DNA of 64,000 nt from Pseudomonas sp. ML2-2023-3 (lineage in GTDB: Bacteria; Pseudomonadota; Gammaproteobacteria; Pseudomonadales; Pseudomonadaceae): contig NZ_CP146343.1 of NCBI RefSeq assembly GCF_037055275.1, positions 2,204,501-2,268,500 of the forward strand, given 5' to 3'. The notes beneath the pieces were generated by a model, which searched no databases, was not told where the DNA came from, and saw only the letters and a program-made list of their open reading frames with translations. Positions 1 through 7,667 of this stretch are shown here, one piece after another. Numbering within the stretch: the stretch's first letter is position 1; each line of letters begins with the position of its first letter. Position numbers and translations under genes: made by a program.

Positions 1-381
1 TTCAAACCAGTTGCGAATGGCATCCTCTCCGGAGTGACCGAAGGGCGGGTTGCCAATGTCATGGGCCAGGCAGGCCGATTGCACCACCATGCCCAGGTCG
101 GCCGGATCGCACCAATCAGGCAAGGCGCTACGGATTGTTTCACCCACCCGCATGCCCAGTGAACGACCGACACAGCTGACTTCGAGTGAGTGGGTGAGGC
201 GGGTATGGATATGATCGTTACTGTTGACCGGGTGGACTTGAGTCTTGCGTCCCAGGCGACGAAATGCCCCAGAAAAGATAATCCGGTCGTGATCTTTGTG
301 GAAAGGGCTGCGCCCGAGCTCTTCGGGGCTGTGATGAGGTTTTCCCAAGCGTTCGCGATTAAGCAGGGTTTGCCAATCCAA
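1..381 (-). CDS. dgt: Deoxyguanosinetriphosphate triphosphohydrolase (partial, N-terminal part)
   Basis: Hydrolyses dGTP to deoxyguanosine and triphosphate (HD-domain dNTPase family). The reverse strand reads about 127 residues and runs off the left edge of the window. It contains the family's N-terminal sequence LLNRERLG, the segment [17 protein letters not shown], the HD-domain histidine in [11 protein letters not shown] and the metal-binding [12 protein letters not shown] motif. The chosen start is TTG at 381, giving LDWQTLLN, because a GGAG lies about 10 bases upstream and no ATG fits the conserved N-terminus. It is the last visible gene of a leftward group with the yqjDEK-like genes. The family is clear; the exact start is moderately sure. 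Confidence 0.85.
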   Translation of the reverse strand, partial: MDWQTLLNRERLGKPHHSPEELGRSPFHKDHDRIIFSGAFRRLGRKTQVHPVNSNDHIHTRLTHSLEVSCVGRSLGMRVGETIRSALPDWCDPADLGMVVQSACLAHDIGNPPFGHSGEDAIRNWFE

Positions 382-488
382 GGCGCAGTGCTCCGTTAAT
401 GACTAATGGCGCAGCTTCTCGCTTCAGGCCGGATGCTGCAAGAGGGGCAAGCCCCGTCCTGCAGAATGAAGGAGGGTGGCTGCGCCGC

Positions 489-827
489 TCAAGGCTTGCG
501 CGATGCCTGGATAACCATCTTGATCAGCGGTATTAAACCTGTGGTCAGGCCTATCCAGCGGGAAGCACCTTCGGCGTTTTTACTTTTGGCGCCTCTGCCT
601 GTCAGAAAACCGAGCAAGGTCACAATCCCGACTCCCCACAGGGGAGCGTGCTTGATTCCAAGGGTTTCCTGCCAGTTGCTGGTCATCCCGCGCATTTTTT
701 GCAAGGGCTGCAGCAACTGTTGGGATTCATGACGAATCTCCTGGCGATGCATTTCCATGCGCAAGCGAATCAGTGTTTTACGCAATTCCTGGCGTGAGGC
801 GTTTTTTGGCAGTTCAGGCAGGCTCAT
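489..827 (-). CDS. YqjK-like small membrane protein
   Basis: A 112-residue protein with a charged N-terminal helix of about 55 residues (many Arg, Gln, Glu), followed by two hydrophobic stretches near residues 64-78 and 92-108. Its ATG overlaps the stop of the upstream holin-like gene by 4 bases, so it is probably translationally coupled. Gene order (DUF883, then YqjE-like, then this) matches the E. coli yqjD-yqjE-yqjK arrangement, and the architecture resembles YqjK. No catalytic motif is visible. The function is unknown; the name rests on position and shape rather than strong sequence identity. Confidence 0.7.
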   Translation of the reverse strand: MSLPELPKNASRQELRKTLIRLRMEMHRQEIRHESQQLLQPLQKMRGMTSNWQETLGIKHAPLWGVGIVTLLGFLTGRGAKSKNAEGASRWIGLTTGLIPLIKMVIQASRKP

Positions 828-1198
828 GGCAGCAAACGCTCGCGGTCTTTGGCCAGCTCTTCAAGCGTGGCGTTGAAAGGAGATGATTCATCGAACACCG
901 CGGCTTTGAGGCGCAGCCCGCAAAAAACAGCGGCCAGCGTATAAAACAGACAAAGCCCGATGATGCCCGGGATGCGGTAACTGTCCCATAGCAAAATCAT
1001 GACCAGCGCCGACAGCCCGATCAACAGCAGAAGCCCGAATACGAGTGCCAGGCCGGCAAACAACAACAGGCTGACCGTGCGCGCCTTCTGCTCTTGCAGC
1101 TCAATGCCCAGCAGCTCGACATGACTGTGCAACAGACCCAGAAACGCGGCACCCAGGCGCCGCGGTGAGGAACGGGGGGTACCTGATTCGTCTGTCAT
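824..1198 (-). CDS. Phage holin family / YqjE-like membrane protein
   Basis: A 124-residue protein from the ATG giving MTDESGTP. A soluble N-terminus is followed by two long hydrophobic helices (around VSLLLFAGLALVFGLLLLIG and IPGIIGLCLFYTLAAVFCG) and a short charged tail. This is the pattern of the PF07332 holin-superfamily III / YqjE group. It starts 1 base after the DUF883 stop and overlaps the next gene by 4 bases, so the three form one leftward operon. The longer reading from 1225 would overlap the DUF883 gene and looks less likely. No lysis gene is nearby, so a phage role is not implied. Confidence 0.8.
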   Translation of the reverse strand: MTDESGTPRSSPRRLGAAFLGLLHSHVELLGIELQEQKARTVSLLLFAGLALVFGLLLLIGLSALVMILLWDSYRIPGIIGLCLFYTLAAVFCGLRLKAAVFDESSPFNATLEELAKDRERLLP

Positions 1199-1199
1199 A

Positions 1200-1514
1200 T
1201 CAGCGCCGCGTTGCCAGCAGACCAATCAAAAAGCCTACGCCTGCCGCGATACCAACGGACTGCCAAGGGTTGCTCTGAACGTAATCTTCAGTGGCGATCA
1301 CGGCGGCTTCGCCACGGTCTTTCAACGATTCCTTGGTTTCTTCCAGTGTTTCACGGGCTTTGTACAGGCTGTCCTTGATCTGGGCGCGCAGCTCTTCAGC
1401 TTGATCCCCGGCCAGGGAAGCGGTGTGCTCCAGCAGCCGTTCGGCGTCAAGCACCAGAGCCTGGAAATCGGCCATCAGTATTTCTTGAGCATTCTTTGCT
1501 GTTTTGCGGGCCAT
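1200..1514 (-). CDS. DUF883 family protein (ElaB/YqjD-like)
   Basis: A 104-residue, mostly helical and acidic protein with one C-terminal hydrophobic segment. It ends in the family's signature tail (EDYVQSNPWQSVGIAAGVGF, then LIGLLATRR). E. coli relatives YqjD and ElaB are tail-anchored inner-membrane proteins that bind ribosomes in stationary phase; a similar role is inferred here. The start at MARKTAK is chosen over a longer upstream reading because the family begins there and the extension is not protein-like. It is the first gene of the yqjD-yqjE-yqjK-like operon. Confidence 0.85.
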   Translation of the reverse strand: MARKTAKNAQEILMADFQALVLDAERLLEHTASLAGDQAEELRAQIKDSLYKARETLEETKESLKDRGEAAVIATEDYVQSNPWQSVGIAAGVGFLIGLLATRR

Positions 1515-1655
1515 GATTAACTCCGTTAGTGGCTTGTTGATCGTTCGAGTGTAGGTCTTCGGCGAAGGTTCACTCGCTTCTGCGCCTTCGCATGAGCGTT
1601 GGCAAGGCGCAGGCAAGAGATGTTTGTGTTGAACAGGGACCAACCTTAGCTTAAA

Positions 1656-3431
1656 TCAATCGTTTTCGTGGGGGGTGGATGCATCACGGGAGTCTGTATT
1701 TTCAAAACAGCCTTCAAGCAAGTGATACCGATCATGACGCACTTGATCCACTCGGCGTTGCACGGTTTTTTCAGGCAGCCCAAGCATGATCAGTGCGTGG
1801 GAGGCGAGCATAAGGCTGGACTCCAGCAATTCGGGAACCACTTCAGTCGCACCGGCAGCCTTGAGGTCAGCCAGTTGGCTGTCGTCGCGGGTTCTGACCA
1901 GGATGGGGACTTCGAGTGTGATCAGCCGGGCCTCCTTGAGCACGCACATGGCGACCTCGGTGTTGTCGACGGCAATCACCAGCAGTCGCGCCCGATCCAC
2001 GCCGACGGCACGGAGTAAATCCCCGCGACGGGCGTCGCCGTAGTGCACGCTGTTGTCCGCTTTTGTAGCCTCCTGAATGCGGTCAGGGTCGTAGTCCAGT
2101 GCGACAAAGTCCTTGTTTTCACGGCGCAAGAACCGCCCGATGGACTGGCCTACGCGGCCATAGCCACACATCACCACGTGCCCGTGCAGTTCGGCACTTT
2201 GAGCGGCTATTTCTTCCAGTTCGGCCTCCTCATAGGACTGGCGGTGCAAGCTGGCAGCAATTTTCGGTGCAGCCCTTAACAGCAGAGGCGTCAGCAGCAT
2301 TGAACAGAAAGTGGCTGCCAGCAGGTAGCCTGCGATCTCTGGGGGAATGAGCGAGTTGAGCTGCATTTGGGCCATGAGTGCGAAGCAGAACTCGCCGCCC
2401 TGGGCCAGTGCCAGGCCACTGCGCCAGGCCGTCTCACCGTCACTGCCGCGCAGCTTGACCAGCAGTGCAACCACGCAGCCCTTGATCAGCATCAGGGCCA
2501 GTGTCAGGCCCAGAATCAGGAAGCCATCGTGAACGAACAGTTGCAGGTCAATCAGCATGCCGATACTGACGAAAAACAGGCCCAGCAAGATGTCGCGGAA
2601 GGGCCGGATATCGGCTTCAATCTGATGCCGGTAGTGGCTTTCGCCCAGCAACATGCCGGCAAGAAAGGCACCCAGGGCGGGTGACAGGCCGAGCAGGTGA
2701 GTGAGCCAGGCGGTGAGCAGCACGATCACCAGCGCCAACAATACAAACAGCTCGGCTGAGCGTGATGCGGCTACTTCGTGGAACAGGCGCGGCAGCAGAA
2801 AGCGGCTGGCAAACACAAGCCCGAAAAACAGAATCACTGTCTTGCCCAAGGTTATCGGCAAGGCCCAGTACCAGGCCTGATCGCTGCTGCCAGCGAATAC
2901 CGGCACCAGGGTCAGCAGCAGCACCGCGACCACGTCCTGAAAAAGCAGTACGCCGATGGCGTTCTGGCCGTGACGACTGAAGATTTCTCCCAGGCTGGTG
3001 AGCTCTTTGCTCACGATCGCCGTGGACGACAAGGCGAGCCCGGCGCCCAGTAAAAATGCACTGTTGAGACTCATGCCAAACGCATACAGCAGGCCGCCCA
3101 GGGCAACGGCTGAGCACAGCACTTGCAGGCTGCCAAGACCAAACACTACCCGGCGTAGCTTGAGCATCTTGGGCAGTGAGAACTCCAGCCCCAGGGAGAA
3201 CAGCAGGAATACCACCCCAAGCTCTGCCAGGTCTGGCAGATCCGGGCTGTCATTGATCCAGTCCAGTGCGGTGGGGCCGACGAACAGGCCAACACACAAA
3301 TAACCCAGCACCGGTGGCAGTTTCAGGCGCCGGAACAGTGCAATGACTACCAGTGACGAGGCAAGGATGATGAGCAAATTGGCAAACACGAAAGTCTTCC
3401 CTGTCAGATCGAGTAAAAAAGCCGCGAGCAT
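1656..3431 (-). CDS. CPA2-family monovalent cation/proton antiporter with RCK (TrkA-N) domain
   Basis: A 591-residue inner-membrane protein. Residues about 1-390 form a Na+/H+ exchanger domain with some 12-13 membrane helices, including the conserved LGYLCVGLFVGPTALDW and LALSSTAIVSKEL segments. A cytosolic Rossmann RCK domain follows near residue 410, with the nucleotide-binding motif MCGYGRVGQSIGRFL and an acidic LDYDPDRI strand end. The family includes KefB/KefC and the YbaL/RosB-type exchangers, which move K+ or Na+ against H+. No ancillary kefF/kefG oxidoreductase lies beside it, so glutathione gating cannot be inferred. It is read away from the glutaredoxin-like gene at 3600. Confidence 0.9.
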   Translation of the reverse strand: MLAAFLLDLTGKTFVFANLLIILASSLVVIALFRRLKLPPVLGYLCVGLFVGPTALDWINDSPDLPDLAELGVVFLLFSLGLEFSLPKMLKLRRVVFGLGSLQVLCSAVALGGLLYAFGMSLNSAFLLGAGLALSSTAIVSKELTSLGEIFSRHGQNAIGVLLFQDVVAVLLLTLVPVFAGSSDQAWYWALPITLGKTVILFFGLVFASRFLLPRLFHEVAASRSAELFVLLALVIVLLTAWLTHLLGLSPALGAFLAGMLLGESHYRHQIEADIRPFRDILLGLFFVSIGMLIDLQLFVHDGFLILGLTLALMLIKGCVVALLVKLRGSDGETAWRSGLALAQGGEFCFALMAQMQLNSLIPPEIAGYLLAATFCSMLLTPLLLRAAPKIAASLHRQSYEEAELEEIAAQSAELHGHVVMCGYGRVGQSIGRFLRRENKDFVALDYDPDRIQEATKADNSVHYGDARRGDLLRAVGVDRARLLVIAVDNTEVAMCVLKEARLITLEVPILVRTRDDSQLADLKAAGATEVVPELLESSLMLASHALIMLGLPEKTVQRRVDQVRHDRYHLLEGCFENTDSRDASTPHEND

Positions 3432-3599
3432 CCGGTAATTGAGAAGGGATGGCGCTGATGTGGGTCAAGCGTAGTCGCAAGGATTGCAACAGAGCGATTG
3501 TATTGCCAGGCCAGCCAAGTGACTGGTGGTGCCGGCTGCAGGTCGACGTCTTCGGGCAAGGCTCTTAAGATGAGCACTTTATTCCTCAGGTCGTTATTT

Positions 3600-3836
3600 A
3601 TGCCTCCCGAATGTCAATTGTTCGGCACCCTGGGCTGTCATCTGTGTGAGCTGGCCGAAGCGATTCTAATGCCTTTGGTTGAACATGGGCTGATGGTCGA
3701 GCTGGTCGATATCGCCGACAGCGATGCGTTGTTTGAAACCTACGGTCTTCTGATCCCCGTATTGCGCCGGGTCGATACTGGCCAAGAGCTGGGCTGGCCG
3801 TTTGATACCGAGCAGGTGGTGAGCTTTCTCGGATAA
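3600..3836 (+). CDS. Glutaredoxin-like DUF836 family protein
   Basis: A 78-residue protein with an N-terminal thioredoxin-fold redox motif GCHLC (CxxC-like: Cys-His-Leu-Cys) after beta strand 1, and a cis-Pro-like IPVLRR segment. It is typical of the short DUF836 glutaredoxin-like family. The start giving MPPECQLFGTLG is preferred; an in-frame ATG 30 bases earlier (3570) is possible. The next gene on the strand is the RluA-family synthase, 67 bases downstream. The family is clear, but the biological substrate is unknown. Confidence 0.8.
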   Translation: MPPECQLFGTLGCHLCELAEAILMPLVEHGLMVELVDIADSDALFETYGLLIPVLRRVDTGQELGWPFDTEQVVSFLG

Positions 3837-3903
3837 ATCCTGATGGGGTTCACCGGATCTTTGCGCGATAATCGCCAGCTGCATTTATCGCCTGAGTGTT
3901 TCT

Positions 3904-4794
3904 ATGTCGCCCCAGCCTTTCAACGCCGCCGAGCATCAAGCCAGCACTTTGTACCTGCCGCCGGGTAGTTGGCTCACGGTGCTCGACTGCCTGTGTGAGC
4001 ACTTTCGAGCCATCAGCCGCGATCAGTGGCTTGACCGGATTGCCCGTGGCCGGGTACTGGATGCCAATGGAGCGCCGATCAGTGCGCAGTTGGCCTACAA
4101 GGAAGGGCTGCGCATTCACTACTTTCGCGAAGTGCCTAACGAAACGCCGATCCCCGTGCAGGAAACCATCCTGTATGCCGATGAGCATCTGGTTGTCGCG
4201 GATAAACCGCACTTTCTACCGGTGACCCCTGCGGGCGAATATGTTGAGCAAACGCTGTTGCGACGCTTGATTCGAACCCTGGATAACCCTCATCTGGTCC
4301 CCCTGCACCGGATAGACCGGCACACGGCAGGCCTGGTGCTGTTTTCGGCTAACCCTGAGACTCGCTCGGCGTATCAGTCGTTGTTTCCCACGCGTAAAAT
4401 CGAAAAGCGTTACGAGGCAATTGCTCGGGCCTTGCCTGATCTGGAGCTACCGCGCGTGCACAAAAGCCGCTTGGTGGAAGGCGAACCCTTTTTCCGCATG
4501 CAAGAAGGGCAGGGCGTCAGCAACACTGAAACCTTGGTCGATATCTGTGAGAAAAAGGGTGATTTGTGGCGCTACGCGCTGTATCCCGTGACAGGAAAGA
4601 AGCATCAGTTGCGGGTGCACATGGCGGCCCTGGGGGCAGGGATCTGCAATGATCCGTTTTACCCTGACGTGATCAAGGACGCCGTCGATGACTATGCCAA
4701 TCCGCTAAAACTGTTGGCCCAGAGCTTGCGCTTTGCAGACCCGCTGACGGGTGAGGCGCGTTTTTTCGAGAGCCGGATCACGCTGGACTGGTAA
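3904..4794 (+). CDS. RluA-family RNA pseudouridine synthase
   Basis: A 296-residue enzyme predicted to isomerise uridine to pseudouridine in rRNA or tRNA. The catalytic-loop motif HRIDRHTAGLVLF, containing the essential Asp, lies near residue 140. The upstream segment YADEHLVVADKPHFLPV and the later GKKHQLRVHMAALG are classic RluA-family elements. The N-terminal 70 residues, with QWLDRIARGRVLDANG, resemble an S4-like RNA-binding region. Which nucleotide is modified cannot be told from sequence alone. It converges on the lipoprotein gene, with a strong hairpin between them. Confidence 0.9.
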   Translation: MSPQPFNAAEHQASTLYLPPGSWLTVLDCLCEHFRAISRDQWLDRIARGRVLDANGAPISAQLAYKEGLRIHYFREVPNETPIPVQETILYADEHLVVADKPHFLPVTPAGEYVEQTLLRRLIRTLDNPHLVPLHRIDRHTAGLVLFSANPETRSAYQSLFPTRKIEKRYEAIARALPDLELPRVHKSRLVEGEPFFRMQEGQGVSNTETLVDICEKKGDLWRYALYPVTGKKHQLRVHMAALGAGICNDPFYPDVIKDAVDDYANPLKLLAQSLRFADPLTGEARFFESRITLDW

Positions 4795-4834
4795 TAACAG
4801 AATCCGCACAAGGGGAATGCGGTTCACGAAAGGT

Positions 4835-4858
4835 GGGGAGCGAGCCTGCTCGCTCCCC
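4835..4858. repeat. REP-like perfect hairpin between convergent genes
   Basis: A 10-bp perfect inverted repeat (GGGGAGCGAG / CTCGCTCCCC) with a 4-base loop. It resembles a half-unit of the GGGAGCGGGCTTGCTCGC repeat family found at six other places in the window. It lies between the convergent ends of the pseudouridine synthase and the lipoprotein gene and could act as a bidirectional terminator, although flanking T-runs are weak. Confidence 0.75.
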
Positions 4859-4868
4859 CAAAGCCGGA

Positions 4869-5090
4869 TTACAGCTCTTTAACGGTGCGAATCTGGTCTT
4901 TGTTGATGCGGGTTTTTTTGCCGTCCAATTGCTCGAACTGATAGAAACCCGAGGCATCATCGTACTTTGGCGCATCGACTGTCTGGATTTCACGGCCGTC
5001 GTTAAGTGTGATCACTGAAGGCGAAGAGCAGCCAGCAAGGGCAGCCAGGCCAGCAGCAAGCATCAGGGCGGCGAGAGTCCGGTGAGTCAT
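4869..5090 (-). CDS. YgdI/YgdR-family small lipoprotein
   Basis: A 73-residue precursor with a signal peptide ending in the lipobox LAGC (Cys21), so the mature protein is predicted to be lipid-anchored. The mature part contains the family's SPSVITLNDGREIQT and a KKTRINKDQIRTVKEL tail, matching the YgdI/YgdR (DUF903) SH3-like lipoproteins. A longer in-frame reading starts at 5165, but the signal peptide fixes the start at 5090. Function in this family is not established. Confidence 0.88.
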   Translation of the reverse strand: MTHRTLAALMLAAGLAALAGCSSPSVITLNDGREIQTVDAPKYDDASGFYQFEQLDGKKTRINKDQIRTVKEL

Positions 5091-5194
5091 GGTGTATCTC
5101 CAACAAGTGAATGTGCTGTTATGGATTACTGTCCCTGAGACGTATACATCGTCTGCAAGTTCCATTACTAGTGTCTGGCAGACGCCTGCGCGGT

Positions 5195-5764
5195 TTATTC
5201 CAGTAAATCCGGGGTGTTGAAATTGATCAGTCGGGGATCATTTTCGGCGCATTGCCAGGCCTGTGCATTGAGCTGAAGCATTATTTTTCGCGGACTGCGC
5301 CCACCCGCCTGCCAGGCGGCTTCGAAGGCAGGCGCCAGTGCAGTCGGGATTACACACAGCAGCGGCTCCCACTGTTCGCCGTGGCGCACCATCACCGGTT
5401 GCTCAGGGTGCTGGCGGGCTGCGTCAAGCAGGGCAACGAGCAAATCGCTGTCAATGTTTGGTACGTCACAGGGCAGCACCAGCATGTGCGTGTTCCGGGC
5501 CGCGGCCAGTCCCGCGCGTATCCCTGCCAGAGGTCCGTCAAAGTCATCATTGCCATCACTGACCAGTTGATCGGCGTAGGGTGCGTATAGCTCGTGGTTG
5601 CGATTGCACGAAATGATCAGGTCATCGCTCAGCGGTCTTGCGAGGCGCTGCGCGAACTCGATCAGCGGCTGGCCCCGCCACGTCACCAGCCCTTTGTCCT
5701 GGCCGCCCATGCGCTGGCCGCGCCCCCCCGCCAGCAGCAAAATGGAGCATTGAAACAGGCTCAT
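5195..5764 (-). CDS. mobA: Molybdenum cofactor guanylyltransferase
   Basis: A 189-residue cytosolic enzyme that adds GMP from GTP to molybdopterin, forming the bis-MGD cofactor. The N-terminal nucleotide-binding signature [17 protein letters not shown] is present near residues 10-26. The conserved [13 protein letters not shown] (Mg/nucleotide-binding Asp) lies near residue 100 and GRSPRKIML near residue 155. It is divergent from moaB-moeA with a 78-base gap, so the three probably form one functional molybdenum-cofactor locus. Confidence 0.93.
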   Translation of the reverse strand: MSLFQCSILLLAGGRGQRMGGQDKGLVTWRGQPLIEFAQRLARPLSDDLIISCNRNHELYAPYADQLVSDGNDDFDGPLAGIRAGLAAARNTHMLVLPCDVPNIDSDLLVALLDAARQHPEQPVMVRHGEQWEPLLCVIPTALAPAFEAAWQAGGRSPRKIMLQLNAQAWQCAENDPRLINFNTPDLLE

Positions 5765-5842
5765 CCGGTACTCCGCACAACCAGCGAAAAGAAGGGCTGT
5801 GATATAACACCGGGCTGTTTATCCTACAACTGGACCTCGTCT

Positions 5843-6382
5843 ATGAAAGCCAAGGTTGATGCGCCTTTCGTACCTTTGAACATCGCTGTTCTGACGGTTA
5901 GTGACACCCGAACCCTCGAAACCGATACCTCTGGCCAAGTCTTTGTCGATCGCCTGAGCGATGCCGGGCACACCCTGGCGGCGCGGGTATTGCTCAAGGA
6001 TGACCTGTATAAAATTCGCGCCCAGGTCGCCACCTGGATTGCCGAAGATGAGGTGCAAGTGGTGCTGATTACCGGCGGCACCGGGTTTACCGCCCGCGAC
6101 AGCACGCCAGAAGCCGTGAGCTGCTTGCTGGATAAACAGGTTGATGGCTTTGGCGAGTTGTTCCGTCAAATCTCGGTGGCCGATATCGGCACTTCGACCG
6201 TGCAATCCAGGGCCTTGGCCGGTCTGGCCAACGGCACGCTGGTGTGCTGCCTGCCGGGTTCGACCAATGCGGTACGCACCGGTTGGGACGGGATTTTGGC
6301 CGAGCAACTGGATTCCCGTCATCGCCCGTGCAACTTCGTCGCCCATTTGAAGCAGGCGCCGGCCTGTGACACCCGTGGGTAA
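5843..6382 (+). CDS. moaB: Molybdenum cofactor biosynthesis protein MoaB
   Basis: A 179-residue MoCF-fold protein, probably a molybdopterin adenylyltransferase-type enzyme. Conserved elements are LTVSDTRTLETDTSG, ITGGTGFTARDSTPEAV (substrate-binding GGTG) and LPGSTNAVRTGWDGI. The start is ATG 5843 (MKAKVDAPF). A longer in-frame reading from 5594 would run across the divergent promoter region and into mobA. The gene overlaps moeA by 17 bases, which suggests translational coupling. Confidence 0.92.
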   Translation: MKAKVDAPFVPLNIAVLTVSDTRTLETDTSGQVFVDRLSDAGHTLAARVLLKDDLYKIRAQVATWIAEDEVQVVLITGGTGFTARDSTPEAVSCLLDKQVDGFGELFRQISVADIGTSTVQSRALAGLANGTLVCCLPGSTNAVRTGWDGILAEQLDSRHRPCNFVAHLKQAPACDTRG

Positions 6383-7592
6383 GCCGGGTCGTACGGGCGA
6401 GCTGATGCCTGTCGAAGTGGCGTTGGCGCGCCTGCTGGCGCTGGCAGAAGCTGCGCCGATCCGCGACACCGAGTCGGTTCTTCTGGCTGCGAGCGAAGGC
6501 CGGGTGCTGGCCCATGACCTGATCTCAAGCCTTGACCTGCCGCCGTGGCCCAACAGCGCCATGGACGGGTATGCCCTGAATGTGGCGGATTGGTCGGGCG
6601 AGCCGCTAACGGTCAGCCAGCGTATTTTTGCCGGTGCGGCCCCCGAACCACTGGCTCCTGGGACCTGTGCACGGATCTTTACCGGCGCACCGATGCCAGC
6701 GGGTGCGGACTGCGTCGAGATGCAGGAAAACGCCCAGGTCCAGGCCGACGGTCGAGTGGTTTTTACCCATGCCTTGCGTACAGGTCAGAACATTCGTCCT
6801 CAGGGGCAGGAAACCACCGTTGGTGAGGTCGTCCTGCCTGCAGGCACGCGCTTGGGGCCGATTGAGCAGGGCCTGGCAGCGTCCTTGGGATGCGCAGCAC
6901 TGGACGTGATTCGTCGGGTCAAAGTCGCGGTGTTGTCCACGGGCGATGAGTTGATCGAACCGGGCCAGCCGTTGGGGCCGGGGCAAATCTACAACAGCAA
7001 CCGCGTGTTGCTGTGCAGCTGGCTCACGCGACTGGGCTGCGAAGTGGTCGATGGGGGTATTTTGCCTGATGACTTGCCTGCAACCCGTCAGCGCCTGGGT
7101 GAGTTGGGGGCGGTCGACCTGATTCTTTCCACGGGCGGAGTGTCGGTGGGCGAGGCGGACTTTTTAGGTATTGCGCTTCGCGAAGAGGGCGAGCTGGCCT
7201 TGTGGAAGCTGGCAATCAAACCGGGCAAACCCCTGACCTGCGGACATTTTCGCGGTGTGCCGGTGATCGGCTTGCCGGGCAATCCTGCGTCGACTCTGGT
7301 GACGTTCGCGCTGCTGGCACGGCCGTACCTGTTGCGCCTTCAGGGCGTGCAAGCCGTCGAACCACTGAAATTCCAGGTGCCTGCCGGGTTCGTCTGGCCC
7401 AAGCCGGGCAATCGCCGCGAATACTTGCGCGCACGGTTGGAGCAGGGGCGTGCGGTGATCTACAAAAACCAGAGTTCGGGGGTTTTGCGCAGCGCAGCAT
7501 GGGCCGAGGGCCTGGTGGAAGTCCTTGAGGAACGTACCCTGGTTGAAGGCGACTGGGTGGGGTTTATCCCGTTGAGTGAAGTGCTGGGGTAA
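6366..7592 (+). CDS. moeA: Molybdopterin molybdenumtransferase MoeA
   Basis: A 408-residue enzyme that inserts molybdate into adenylylated molybdopterin. It has the MoeA N-terminal domain (PPWPNSAMDGYAL near residue 65, IFTGAPMPAGADCVEMQE near 110), the MoCF domain (LSTGDELIEPG, LSTGGVSVGEADF) and the C-terminal domain with IGLPGNPASTLVTF. The start is a GTG at 6366 inside the end of moaB; ATG 6405 (MPVEVALARL) is a shorter alternative. A hairpin that could end transcription lies 13 bases downstream. Confidence 0.92.
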   Translation: MTPVGKPGRTGELMPVEVALARLLALAEAAPIRDTESVLLAASEGRVLAHDLISSLDLPPWPNSAMDGYALNVADWSGEPLTVSQRIFAGAAPEPLAPGTCARIFTGAPMPAGADCVEMQENAQVQADGRVVFTHALRTGQNIRPQGQETTVGEVVLPAGTRLGPIEQGLAASLGCAALDVIRRVKVAVLSTGDELIEPGQPLGPGQIYNSNRVLLCSWLTRLGCEVVDGGILPDDLPATRQRLGELGAVDLILSTGGVSVGEADFLGIALREEGELALWKLAIKPGKPLTCGHFRGVPVIGLPGNPASTLVTFALLARPYLLRLQGVQAVEPLKFQVPAGFVWPKPGNRREYLRARLEQGRAVIYKNQSSGVLRSAAWAEGLVEVLEERTLVEGDWVGFIPLSEVLG

Positions 7593-7604
7593 GCCTGGCG
7601 TGCT

Positions 7605-7658
7605 GTAGCCGCTGACGAAGGCCCTTCGATCCTTATCGCAGCCTGCGCCAGCGGCTAC
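7605..7658. repeat. Inverted repeat, family B (GTAGCCGCTG), between convergent genes
   Basis: The arms GTAGCCGCTG (7605-7614) and CAGCGGCTAC (7649-7658) are perfectly complementary and flank a partly degenerate centre. This sits between the convergent ends of moeA and the GDP-mannose enzyme. It is related to the longer repeats at 12087-12248, 36827-36919 and 38969-39061. It may serve as a bidirectional terminator. Confidence 0.7.
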
Positions 7659-7667
7659 ACAATCGAG

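Noticed and set aside
190..399. Small forward frame opposite dgt
   Set aside because: It lies antisense to conserved dGTPase motifs.
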